From the NCBI RefSeq assembly GCF_032854445.1, contig NC_088307.1:28676484-28740483 (forward strand): a DNA stretch of 64,000 bases, in the 5' to 3' direction. Under the pieces are notes generated by a model, which was not told the origin of the DNA, ran no database searches, and saw nothing but the letters and a program-made list of their open reading frames with translations. Within the stretch, counting starts at the first letter, position 1. Every line of letters begins with the position of its first letter. The translations under genes and the position numbers were made by a program. This document shows, one piece after another, positions 1-10,500 of the stretch. The DNA is from Liolophura sinensis (lineage: Eukaryota; Mollusca; Polyplacophora; Chitonida; Chitonidae).

Positions 1-690
1 AGATATCTCCACATCTTCGTCTTCCAAATATCACGTTTCTGTTGATACCATGTTTTTTTTCTTTACATTTTGTTGCCTAGTAAATATTTGTTCCTGTGTG
101 AGATAACTTACATTCCTCATGCTTTTAGCGGCCGAGGGCCCACTTCTTGTAGTTTCATGCCTTAAAAACTAGCCTCGGGTTACATCAAAGTCGGTCGGGG
201 AACAAGGGAGGTAATTCAAAGCACACCTATTATCACAATATAAATACTTTCACTGTCAGATCAAAATTAAAACAAGAAGTTCAGACCCTTGGAGTTTTTA
301 GACTGAATCTCTACTGAAAATTCTCTACATTGTCTACTTAGAAGTCCAAAATTTCAAACTGATTAAATTCCTGAAAACAGAGAACAATTTCATGTATTAT
401 TACAGTTTAATTTATATAAGTACAACCACATACTCTACATGAATCTGTCAACTTTTATCTCAGACAGAAATGCACACCTGTCACCTTAAGAGCTCCTCAA
501 ATACAATGGGGGAATACCCACCATAGGTGAGTCAATGTTTAGAAAGCAAACGGTGAAACAACCAACCATTTGTTTTCATTCAAATCAAAGAGAAACTAAT
601 TTTGTATTATTGAGCTGATGTCTGACACCACACTATGGAGTTCACGTTTGTACCACCTGCATGTCGACCACAAGAAAGCAAAGGAAACCA
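1..690. other. DHX9 intron 4, no recognised content
   Basis: AT-rich sequence without a convincing exon, RNA gene or repeat. It should belong to the intron downstream of the dsRBD2 exon at 2241. Confidence 0.4.
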
Positions 691-1848
691 CACCTATATA
701 ACAACATGTACATATGGCACTGCCTCAGTGTACTGCCATGCTACAGCCACATGGTGTAGAACCAATCGGTTGTGTTTACCACCCATGTGCCTGTAACTTC
801 CACACCCTCCCACACCTATATAACAACATGTACATATGGCACTGCCTCAGTGTACTGCCATACCACAACCACATGGTGTAAAACCAATCAGTTGTGTTTA
901 CCACCCATGTGCCTGTATCTTCCACACCCTTCCACACCTATATAACAACATGTACATATGGCACTGCCTCAGTGTACTGCCATGCTACAGCCACATGGTG
1001 TAAAACCAATCAGTTGTGTTTACCACCCATGTGCCTGTATCTTCCACACCCTTCCACACCTATATAACAACATGTACATATGGCACTGCCTCAGTGTAAT
1101 GTTATGCTACAGCCACATGGTGTAAAACCAATCAGTTGTGTTTACCACCCATGTGCCTGTAGCTTCCACACCCTTCCACACCTATATAACAACATGTACA
1201 TATGGCACTGCCTCAGTGTACTGCCATGCTACAGTGACATGGTGTAAAACCAATCAGTTGTGTTAACCACCCATGTGCCTGTAGCTTCCACAACCTCCCA
1301 CACCTATATAACAACATGTACATATGGCACTGCCTCAGTGTAATGTCATGCTACAGCCACATGGTGTAAAATCAATTAGTTGTGTTTACCACCCATGTGC
1401 CTGTAGCTTCCACACCCTCCCACACCTATATAACAACATGTACATATGGCACTGCCTCAGTGTAATGTCATGCTGCAGCCACATGGTGTAAAACCAATCA
1501 GTTGTGTTTACCACCCATGTACCTGTAACTTCCACACCCTCCCACACCTATATAACAACATGTACATATGGCACTGCCTCAGTGTACTGCCATGCTACAG
1601 CCACATGGTGTAAAACCAATCAGTTGTGTTTACCACCCATGTGCCTGTAGCTTCCACACCTATATAACAACATGTACATATGGCACTGCCTCAGTGTCCT
1701 GCCATGCTACAGCCACATGGTGTAAAACCAATCAGTTGTGTTTACCACCAATGTGCCTGTAGCTTTCACACCCTCCCACACCTATATAACAACATGTACA
1801 TATGGCACTGCCTCAGTGTACTGCCATGCTACAGCCACATGGTGTAAA
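691..1848. repeat. 122-bp tandem array, about 10 copies (DHX9 intron 4)
   Basis: The marker CACCTATATAACAACATG recurs at 691, 813, 935, 1057, 1179, 1301, 1423, 1545, 1657 and 1779. The spacing is exactly 122 bp except for one 112-bp unit, which lacks 10 bp (1657-1545). Units differ by a few substitutions. Each contains a TATATAA string and a CCAAT string on the plus strand. Short open frames across it are repeat artefacts. Confidence 0.95.
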
Positions 1849-2029
1849 GCCCAGACCAGGATTAAACATGAGTTTGTGCATCAAAAGCCAACAGACACTC
1901 CAAAATGGGTTATATTCTACACAGAAGAATTTACTGGCACTGACAGAAGAGAATTTTTCATGCTTTTCTTTTTGTCTGGTTGTTAATTTCCTTTAATCTT
2001 TTTTAAATAGCCAGAATTTTAAAAAAAGT

Positions 2030-2215
2030 TCGGCCTGGGTGAACCTGGCCCTCATCGTTTCTTATGCCTGAGCAATAAAGAAGGAAGTACCCATACATTG
2101 CTAATTTAACATGAAGACCCAAACGTGACTCAAGCAGGGATTGAATTCTCGGGTCTAACACAGCTTAAAAGACATATGCTCTAACCCCCTCGCCATTGCA
2201 ATATGATGTACACTT
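2030..2215 (-). mobile_element. Possible tRNA-derived SINE head, degraded
   Basis: On the minus strand the segment reads like a tRNA-derived element: an A-box-like GGCGAGGGGGTTAGAGC followed about 35 nt later by a B-box-like GAATTCAATCCC. No tail or target-site duplication was found, so this is a weak call. Confidence 0.3.
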
Positions 2216-2240
2216 CCAGAAAAACTGCTCTGGACTATAC

Positions 2241-2380
2241 CTGTTGTGATCCGGCCCCACTCGGCTGTATCTGTAGTCCGTGTGGATCTTGTTCATCTGA
2301 AGAAACTGATGCAGGCGACTCTTGGCATTTTCTAGCGTCCAACCTCCATGGATGTTAGCACTGAAGTCTACGTCTTCTGC
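2241..2380 (-). CDS. DHX9: DHX9-like exon 4 (start of dsRBD2)
   Basis: The exon is 140 nt between acceptor GTTGTAG (2387-2381) and donor GTATAG (2240-2235). It reads AEDVDFSANIHGGWTLENAK, then a 12-residue stretch, then a segment ending YRYSRVGPDHNR. The HG-x-WTLENAK and VGPDHNR strings are hallmark residues of the second dsRBD of RNA helicase A. This is the strongest single piece of evidence for the gene call. The last codon is split (AG + next exon). The next exon is not in the window. A 42-bp minisatellite begins only about 50 bp upstream of the acceptor. Confidence 0.92.
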
Positions 2381-2431
2381 CTACAACAACAAATGACTGG
2401 ACTTGTTTAACAGGTTCCTCACAACAACTTT

Positions 2432-2952
2432 TACTGGAACACTATGATGCTGACATAATCATAGTGCCTGGAGCGCCACTGGAACCGAATGCTGATATAT
2501 TTATAGTGCATGGAACGCCACTGGAACCCAATGCTGATATACTCATAATGCCTGAAACGCCACTGGAACACAATGCTGATATATTCATAGTGCCTGGAAC
2601 GTCACTGGAACCCAGTGCTAATATATTCATAGTGCCTGGAACGCCACTGGAACCCAATGCTGATATATTCATAGTGCCTGGAACACCACTGGAACCCAAT
2701 GCTGATATATTCATAGTGCCTTTAACGCCACTGGAACACTATGCCGACATATCCGTATGGCCAGGAACACCAATGGAACCCAATGCTGATATATTCATAG
2801 TGCCTTTAACGCCACTGGAACACTATCCCGACATATCCGTATGGCCTGGAACACCACTGGAACCCAATGCTGATATATTCATAGTGCCTTTAACGCCACT
2901 GGAACACTATGCCGACATATCCGTATGGCCAGGAACACCAATGGAACACCCT
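2432..2952. repeat. 42-bp tandem array, about 12 copies (DHX9 intron 3)
   Basis: Unit core: CTGGAACCCAATGCTGATAT followed by ATTCATAGTGCC. The 42-bp unit equals 14 codons, so a 177-aa frame (plus) and a 90-aa frame (minus) stay open. The 3' units alternate between two subtypes (CCCAATGCTGATATATTCATAG and CACTATGCCGACATATCCGTATGG types), a small higher-order pattern of 84 bp. It lies about 50 bp upstream of the DHX9 exon-4 acceptor. Confidence 0.92.
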
Positions 2953-3089
2953 GCTGAAGACACCAGACCCAGTGCCCCACTCTGTCACATATACTGACAC
3001 TGGGCCGACCAATGCTTGGCCTAAATCCTCTCATGCTGAGCACCAGGTGAGGCAGGGCCAAGAGTGCTAATATCCATGTTAAGGTATGA

Positions 3090-3180
3090 GATGATTTAAG
3101 ACCGAACCCTGGATCTACTGTTTAGGAGGCAGACAGTCTATCCACGATGCCACCGCAGCTTGTTCCAACTACTACCGCAG
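3090..3180 (-). mobile_element. Possible tRNA-like SINE remnant
   Basis: The minus strand shows TGGCATCGTGGATAGACTG (A-box-like) and GATCCAGGGTTCGGTC (B-box-like) about 30 nt apart. It is short, has no clear tail and lies between two minisatellites. Confidence 0.3.
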
Positions 3181-3196
3181 TAGCTGAAACACAGCG

Positions 3197-4765
3197 AATG
3201 ACAGCTGGGGAGTCATAAAAATCCCCTTTGTGAGACTGCGAATGAAACCAGACCTGACAGGCAGCAAGAACAATGACAGCTGGGAGTCACAAAAATTCCC
3301 TTTGTGAGACTGCAAATGAAGCCGGGTCTGACAGGCAGTAAGTACATTGTCAGCTGGGGGGGGTGGGGGGGGGGGGGGGTGGGAGGGGGGTAACAAAAAT
3401 TCCCTTTGTGAGACTGCGAATGAAACCAGATCTGACGGGTAGCAAAAGTAATGACAGCTGGGGAGTCACAAGAATTCCCTTTGTGAGACTGCGAATGAAA
3501 CCAGATCTGACAGACAGCAAGAACAATGACAGCTGGGGGGTCACAAAAATTCTCTTTATGAGACTGGGAATGAAACCAGGTCTGACAGGTAGCAAAAGCA
3601 ATGACAGCTGGGGAGTCACAAAAATTCTCTTTATGAGACTAGGAATGAAACCAGGTCTGACAGGTAGCAAAAGCAATGACAGCTTGGGAGTCACAAAAAT
3701 TCTCTTTATGAGACTGCGAATGAAACCAGGTCTGACAGGTAGCAAAAGCAATGACAGCTGAGGAGTCACAAAAATTCCCTTTGTGAGACTGCGAATGAAA
3801 CCAGATCTGACAGGCACCAAGAACAATGACAGCCGGGGAGTCACAAAAATTCCCTTTGTGAGACTGCGAATGAAACCAGATCTGACAGACAGCAAGAACA
3901 ATGACAGCTGGGGAGTCACAAAAATTTCCTTTGTGAGACTGCAAATGAAACCACATCTGACAGCCAGCAAGTGCAATGACAGCTGGAGAGTCACAAAAAT
4001 TCCCTTTGTGAGACTGTGAATGAAACCAGGTCTGACAGGCAGCAAGAGCAATGACAGCTGGGGAGTCACAAAAATTTCCTTTGTGAGACTGCAAATGAAA
4101 CCATATCTGACAGTCAGCAAGAACAATGACATCTGGGGAGTCACAAAAATTCCCTTTGTGAGGCTGCAGGCAGTAAGAACAATGACAGCTGGAGAGTCAT
4201 AAAAATTCCCTTTGTGAGACTGCGAATGAAACCAGACCTGACAGGCAGCAAGAACAATGACAGCTGGGGAGTCACAAAAATTTCCTTTGTGAGACTGCAA
4301 ATGAAACCACATCTGACAGTCAGCAAGTGCAATGACAGCTAGGGAGTCACAAAAATTCCCTTTATGAGACTGGGAATAAAACCAGATCTGACAGGTAGCA
4401 AAAGCAATGACAGCTGAGGAGTCACAAAAATTCCCTTTGTGAGACTGCGAATGAAACCAGATCTGACAGACAGCAAGAACAATGACAGCTGGGGAATCAT
4501 AAAAATCCCCTTTGTGAGACTGCGAATGAAACCAGATCTGACAGGCAACAAGAACAATGACAGCTGGGAGTCACACAAATTCCATTTGTGAGGCTGCGAA
4601 TGAAACCACATCTGACAGTCAGCAAGAACAATGACAGCTGGCAGTCACAAAAATTCCATTTGTGAGGCTGCGAATGAAACCAGATCTGACAGGCAGCAAG
4701 AACAATGACAGCTGGCAGTCACAAAAATTCCCTTTGTGAGACTGCGAATGAAACCAGATCTGACC
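3197..4765. repeat. 75-bp tandem array, about 21 copies (DHX9 intron 3)
   Basis: Unit markers are GACAGCTGGGGAGTCACAAA and CCCTTTGTGAGACTGCGAAT. The 75-bp period (25 codons) keeps frames open on both strands (320 aa on minus). Copies diverge by about 5-15 percent, with some shortened units (for example near 4160). A pure G-rich insertion sits in one unit at 3356-3390. Confidence 0.93.
3356..3390 (+). other. G-run, quadruplex-capable
   Basis: A run of about 33 G bases broken by two T and one A, located inside one unit of the 75-bp array. It satisfies the simple G-quadruplex pattern of four G-tracts. The exact length may be an assembly approximation. Confidence 0.7.
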
Positions 4766-4807
4766 TGACAGATACATGTACATGTATACGTCACAGGTGA
4801 ATTTGAC

Positions 4808-4925
4808 TGGAGTTTTAAATCGTACTCAAGAATATTTCACTTATACCAAAGCTTCCAGCATTATGGCAGAAGGAAACCAACTGGAACAACCTGCCCATCT
4901 GCAACCTGCTGCCAGACCTTTCAGA
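4808..4925 (-). mobile_element. SINE 3' fragment, degraded (family 1)
   Basis: Contains degenerate forms of CGTACTCAAGAATATTTCAC, CAGCATTATGG and the AACCTGCTGCCAGACC segment, in the same order as the full copy at 59581 read on the opposite strand. The 5' tRNA-like head is missing. Confidence 0.7.
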
Positions 4926-5348
4926 GACTGAAAGGCAAGAACCAAAACCCAATAATTAAGTGACATAAGCCAGCTGCACGTATTAGCTAGATGTGAGGTC
5001 ACACGCAAAAGAGTACATGCATGTATGGAAATGTAACTCCCAACATCTCTTCCACTTTACGCTTAACTTCCCGAGAATTACACTTATACCCTAGTTATAT
5101 GTGAAATGTACCTGTCTATATGATTTTATTTATACTTATAAATACTCTATTTACACATGAAACCAGTCCTTCAGTATGACTCACGGAGCACTACATGCAG
5201 CTCAATACAGCTCCTTGGTGGCTTCACCTCTTCCAATTTTTGTTCCACTTTCTGCAGAGTTACACTTATACCCTATTTACACATGAAACAAGCCCTATAG
5301 TATGACTAATTGAACACTAGGCTCCCTACAGCTCCTGGGTAGCCTCAC
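4926..5348. other. DHX9 intron 3, 5' part
   Basis: Unique-looking intronic sequence. A roughly 100-bp direct duplication is visible (ACACTTATACCCTA ... CACATGAAAC ... CAGTATGACT ... GCTCC) around 5075-5230 and 5250-5340. No coding content was recognised. Confidence 0.5.
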
Positions 5349-5576
5349 CTCTTCCACTTTGCGTTCATCCTTCAGTCTGTCCAGATACTCCTGGGGTGGA
5401 CCTCTCTGGTATGGCACAGGCTGTTCTCGAGCAAACAGGGATGTCCCCTCTCCAACACCCACCCCACCAGAGGCCAATAGGTGAGGGGGTAGGGTGCCTG
5501 AGGTTAGAGCTCCACCCTTGGCATCTAGGGGCATGCCTTCCTCTCCAGCCATGCCAGAGGTGGCATCTGCTGGCAG
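5349..5576 (-). CDS. DHX9: DHX9-like exon 3 (linker between dsRBD1 and dsRBD2)
   Basis: The exon is 228 nt, 76 codons, phase 0 at both ends, between acceptor GATTCCAG (5584-5577) and donor GTGAGG (5348-5343). It starts LPADATSGMAGEEG, is rich in Gly, Pro and Leu with a TLPPHLLASGG segment, and ends in a charged stretch, LDRLKDERKVEE. The short LPPHL motif is also found in the linker after dsRBD1 in animal DHX9, and the linker as a whole is known to be poorly conserved. It is assigned here by position, phase and that motif. An alternative AG 7-10 bases further in would remove two or three residues. Confidence 0.75.
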
Positions 5577-5607
5577 CTGGAATCAGAGTCGAATGACATT
5601 ATAACAC

Positions 5608-5690
5608 TGGTGTTTTATGCCGTACTCAAGAATACTTCACTTATACGACCAAGACAGCCAGGATTATGGTGGTAAGAAACCGAGCAAAGC
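5608..5690 (-). mobile_element. SINE 3' fragment (family 1)
   Basis: GTTTTATGCCGTACTCAAGA and the following TTCACTTATACGA plus GGATTATGGTGGTAAGAAACCG match the 3' part of the SINE at 59581 in reverse orientation. It lies about 30 bp upstream of the DHX9 exon-3 acceptor. Confidence 0.75.
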
Positions 5691-5861
5691 TCATAAAAGA
5701 ATGAATGAAAAAGCCAAATCTGACACATAAAATTAGTACCTATATCTATTTCTGCAATAGGGACGATGCCATTTAAACACTGACTTCTAGTGGGAAAAAA
5801 CAATGAGAGCTAAGACAGAGCTCATACTTGGATTAGGTTAATTACAGTATGTGGAGCATAG

Positions 5862-6256
5862 GCCAGTAAACAAACAGTGAACAAATAGTGAACAAGTAGT
5901 AAACTGAACAGGTAGTAAACAAACAGTGAACAAGTAGTAAACAAACAGTGAACAAGTAGTAAACTGAACAGGTAGTAAACAAACAATGAACAGGTAGTAA
6001 ACAAACAGTGAACAAGTAGTAAACAAACAGTGAACAAGTAGTAAACTGAACAGGTAGTAAACAAACAGTGAACAAGTAGTAAACAAACAGTGAACAGGTA
6101 GTAAACAAACACTGAACAAGTAGTAAACAAACAGTGAACAATAAGTAAGCAAACTGTGAACAATTAGTAAACAGTGAACAAGCAGCAAACAAACGGTGAA
6201 CAAGTAGTAAACTAAACAATTAGTAACAAACAGAGAACAATTAGTAAACAAACAGT
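5862..6256. repeat. 22-bp tandem array (DHX9 intron 2)
   Basis: AACAAGTAGTAAACAAACAGTG and close variants repeat about 17 times, with a periodic shortened form (AACAGGTAGTAAACTG). Open frames of 113-154 aa on the minus strand are low-complexity artefacts. Confidence 0.9.
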
Positions 6257-6408
6257 GCTGTGCCATTAATTTTCCAGGACCAGTGGATAAAACCCCAACC
6301 AAGATATTAAAACATATGGTATAAAATCAGAATTTTAAATTGCTCATTTCCACTCATGCTGAAAGACGCCGAGAAAATACCAGTAGCTCGCCAGTAGCAA
6401 ATCACTAC

Positions 6409-6632
6409 TGATGACTGGCTATCTGTGTACTCTGGGTGGTCACTGCAACCCTGTGATTGGCTATCTGTGTACTATGGATGGCCACTGCAACCATGTGATT
6501 GGCTATCTCTGAACTATGAATGGCCACTGCAACTCTATGATTGGCTATCTGTGTACTCTTGGTGGCCACTGCAACCCTATGATTGGCTATGTGTGTACTA
6601 TGGATGGCCACTGCCACCCTATGATTGGTCAA
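6409..6632. repeat. 42-bp tandem array, about 5 copies (DHX9 intron 2)
   Basis: The unit contains GATTGGCTATCTGTGTACTA and TGGCCACTGCAACC. Period 42 bp. Every unit carries ATTGG, the reverse complement of CCAAT. It is unrelated in sequence to the 42-bp array of intron 3. Confidence 0.88.
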
Positions 6633-7372
6633 AAACTTTAACCAAACTGGACACTGCTACCGCCACCACCAGCATCCGATCCCCCTCTCTCAATAACTCT
6701 CATTATTTTGTAAGGTGAGCTGAAAAAGCCTAGTTTCTATATTTCTGTAAAGGTAGTGAAATACAACAACTATCAGTGTTTAATCCTGAGCTGACACTCT
6801 TGACAAAAGCCCACTTTTACAAAGCTTCCTTTTGTCTTATTTTGATCATAAATGGAATTATGCTGTGTCTAGGTTAGAAAACTCTCAGGCACTTTTGACA
6901 AGAAGTGATTTGACAAGAAAGGTGACAAAAAAATCATTCAGCCAAATCTAATGAAAGTGCAGAGGGGTTGAAATACAGCCACAGTTGGTGTTATAACCTT
7001 GGTCAGTATATTGCACAATGCCACTTACACAAATTTCTTAAATCTATTTTCTCAGTGGAATGTAAATTATGCTTTTTAGTTTTTAGGAAGTATGTAATAC
7101 CCTAAAAATTTGGAGTAGGGAAAAAGGAATAAATAATACTTCACAAAATTAATGGCAATCTGGTATTTCACCCAATGTAAACTCTTAAAGTGGCCCATTT
7201 TGCTGGATTCTGATTCTTTTCATCCATTTTATTGGGCCACGTAAGTTTTTTTGTGAAGTTTGATGAACGTCTTATCAGAAAAACGTAAGAGTATCATTTT
7301 AGGGCCTTTGCATGTTTCTGAAAGTGCACTTTACACACCAAATTTTCGGTGAAACACAGTAGGTGTGCTTAC
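6633..7372. other. DHX9 intron 2, unique part
   Basis: AT-rich intronic sequence between the 42-bp array and exon 2. I see no coding frame, RNA gene or recognisable transposon in it. Confidence 0.5.
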
Positions 7373-7514
7373 ACTGACAGCTGGAACATCGGCTGCCTTC
7401 ATCAAGCCTTGGTCTGACGAGGAACTGTATGAAGTCTCGGGCGCAGTTTTGTCTGGGCATCCTTCTGGTGGTGGAGTTTCCAACACCGACATAGTTAAAT
7501 CCTTCCACACGAAC
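7373..7514 (-). CDS. DHX9: DHX9-like exon 2 (second half of dsRBD1), with apparent indels
   Basis: The acceptor is TTCTTGACAG at 7524-7515 and the donor GTAAGC at 7372-7367. The exon reads VRVEGFNYVGVGNSTT, then a disturbed stretch, then CARDFIQFLVR, and continues in another frame as GLMKAADVPAVS. In the family the middle is the dsRBD alpha-2 'KKDAQ' helix. Those residues (KDAQT) are present but in a different frame, so one base seems missing near 7460 and one extra A sits in the AAAA run near 7446. A third extra base near 7412 (CC) is needed to reach the phase-0 donor. The net effect is +1: the exon is 142 nt where 141 fits both neighbours. The acceptor lies directly inside the last unit of the 66-bp intron-1 array. 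Confidence 0.85.
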
Positions 7515-10500
7515 CTGTCAAGAAATATGAGAGGATAGGATGGATGACAGGTTTCACATCATTACATACGTCAACGAACCTGTCAAGAAAGCATGACAGG
7601 GTAGGAGGGGTGACAGGTTTCACATCATTACATACGTCAACGAACCTGTCAAGAAAGCATGAGAGGGTAGGAAGGGTGACAGGTTTCACATCATTACGTA
7701 CGTCAACGAACCTGTCAAGAAAGCATGAGAGGGTAGGAGGGGTGACAGGTTTCACATCATTACGTATATCAACGAACCTGTCCAAGAAGCATGAGAGGGT
7801 AGGAGGGGTGACAGGTTTCACATCATTACGTACATCAACGAACCTGTCAAGAAAGCATGAGAGGGTAGGAGAGGTGACAGGTTTCACATCATTACATACA
7901 TCAACAAACCTGTCAAGAAAGCATGACAGGGTTAGGAGGGGTGACAGGTTTCACATCATTACGTACATCAAGAAACCTGTCAAGAAAGCATGAGAGGGTA
8001 GGAGGGGTGACAGGTTTCACATCATTACGTACATCAACGAACCTGTCAAGAAAGCATGAGAGGGTAGGAGGGGTGACAGGTTTCACATCATTACGTATAT
8101 CAACGAACCTGTCAAGAAAGCATGACAGGGTAGGAGGGGTGACAGGTTTCACATCATTACGTACATCAACGAACCTGTCAAGAAAGCATGAGAGGGTAGG
8201 AGAGGTGACAGGTTTCACATCATTACATACATCAACGAACCTGTCAAGAAAGCATGACAGGGTAGGAGGGGGTGACAGGTTTCACATCATTACGTACATC
8301 AACGAACCTGTCAAGAAAGCATGACAGGGTAGGAAGGGTGGACAGGTTTCACATCATTACGTACATCATCGAACCTGTCAAGAAAGCATAAGAGGGTAGG
8401 AGGGGTGACAGGTTTCACATCATTACGTCCATCAACGAACTTGTCAAGAAAGCATGACAGGGTAGGAGGGGTGACAGGTTTCACATCATTACCTACATCA
8501 ACGAACCTGTCAAGAAAGCATGAGAGGGTAGGAGAGGTGACAGGTTTCACATCATTACATACATCAACGAACCTGTCAAGAAAGCATGACAGGGTAGGAG
8601 GGGTGACAGGTTTCACATCATTACGTACATCAACGAACCTGTCAAGAAAGCATGAGAGGGTAGGAAGGGTGACAGGTTTCACATCATTACGTACATCATC
8701 GAACCTGTCAAGAAAGCATAAGAGGGTAGGAGGGGTGACAGGTTTCACATCATTACGTCCATCAACGAACTTGTCAAGAAAGCATGACAGGGTAGGAGGG
8801 GTGACAGGTTTCACATCATTACGTACATCAACGAACCTGTCAAGAAAGCATGAGAGGGTAGGAGGGGTGACAGGTTTCATATCATTACGTATATCAACGA
8901 ACCTGTCAAGAAAGCATGAGAGGGTAGGAGGGGTGACAGGTTTCACATCATTACATACATCAATCAACCTGTCAAGAAAACATGAGACGATAGGAGGGAT
9001 GACTGGTTTCACATCATTACATACGTCAACGAACCTCTCAAGAAAGCATGACAGGGTAGGAGGGGTGACAGGTTTCACATCATTACCTACATCAACGAAC
9101 CTGTCAAAAGCATGACAGGGTAGGAGGGGTGACAGGTTTCACATCATTACATACATCAACGAACCTGTCAAGAAAGCATGACAGGGTAGGAGGGGTGACA
9201 GGTTTCACATCATTACGTATATCAACGAACCTGTCAAGAAAGCATGACAGGAAAGCATGAGAGGGTAGGAGGGGTGACAGGTTTCACATCATTACGTATA
9301 TCAACGAACCTGTCAAGAAAGCATGACAGGGTAGGAGGGGTGGACAGGTTTCACATCATTACGTACATCAAGAAACCTGTCAAGAAAGCATGAGAGGGTA
9401 GGAGGGGTGACAGGTTTCACATCATTATGTACATCAACGAACCTGTCAAGAAAGCATGACAGGGTAGGAGGGGTGACAGGTTTCACATCATTACATACAT
9501 CAACGAACCTGTCAAGAAAGCATGAGAGGGTAGGAGGGGTGACAGGTTTCACATCATTACATACATCAACGAACCTGTCAAGAAAGCATGAGAGGGTAGG
9601 AGGAGTGACAGGTTTCACATCATTACCTACATCAACGAACCTGTCAAGAAAGCATGAGAGGGTAGGAGGGGTGACAGGTTTCACATCATTACATACATCA
9701 ACGAACCTGTCAAGAAAGCATGACAGGGTAGGAGGGGTGACAGGTTTCACATCATTACGTATATCAACGAACCTGTCAAGAAAGCATGAGAGGATAGGAA
9801 GGGTGACAGGTTTCACATCATTACGTACATCATCGAACCTGTCAAGAAAGCATAAGAGGGTAGGAGGGGTGACAGGTTTCACATCATTACGTCCATCAAC
9901 GAACTTGTCAAGAAAGCATGACAGGGTAGGAGGGGTGACAGGTTTCACACCATTACGTACATCAACGAACCTGTCAAGAAAGCATGAGAGGGTAGGAGGG
10001 GTGACAGGTTTCATATCATTACGTATATCAACGAACCTGTCAAGAAAGCATGAGAGGGTAGGAGGGGTGACAGGTTTCACATCATTACATACATCAATGA
10101 ACCTGTCAAGAAAACATGAGACGATAGGAGGGATGACAGGTTTCACATCATTACATACGTCAACGAACCTCTCAAGAAAGCATGACAGGGTAGGAGGGGT
10201 GACAGGTTTCACATCATTACCTACATCAACGAACCTGTCAAAAGCATGACAGGGTAGGAGGGGTGACAGGTTTCACATCATTACATACATCAACGAACCT
10301 GTCAAGAAAGCATGACAGGGTAGGAGGGGTGACAGGTTTCACATCATTACGTATATCAACGAGCCTGTCAAGAAAGCATGACAGGAAAGCATGAGAGGGT
10401 AGGAGGGGTGACAGGTTTCACATCATTACGTATATCAACGAACCTGTCAAGAAAGCATGACAGGGTAGGAGGGGTGACAGGTTTCACATCATTACGTACA

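Noticed and set aside
3350-4312. 320-aa minus-strand frame as a gene
   Set aside because: Product of the 75-bp array in DHX9 intron 3.
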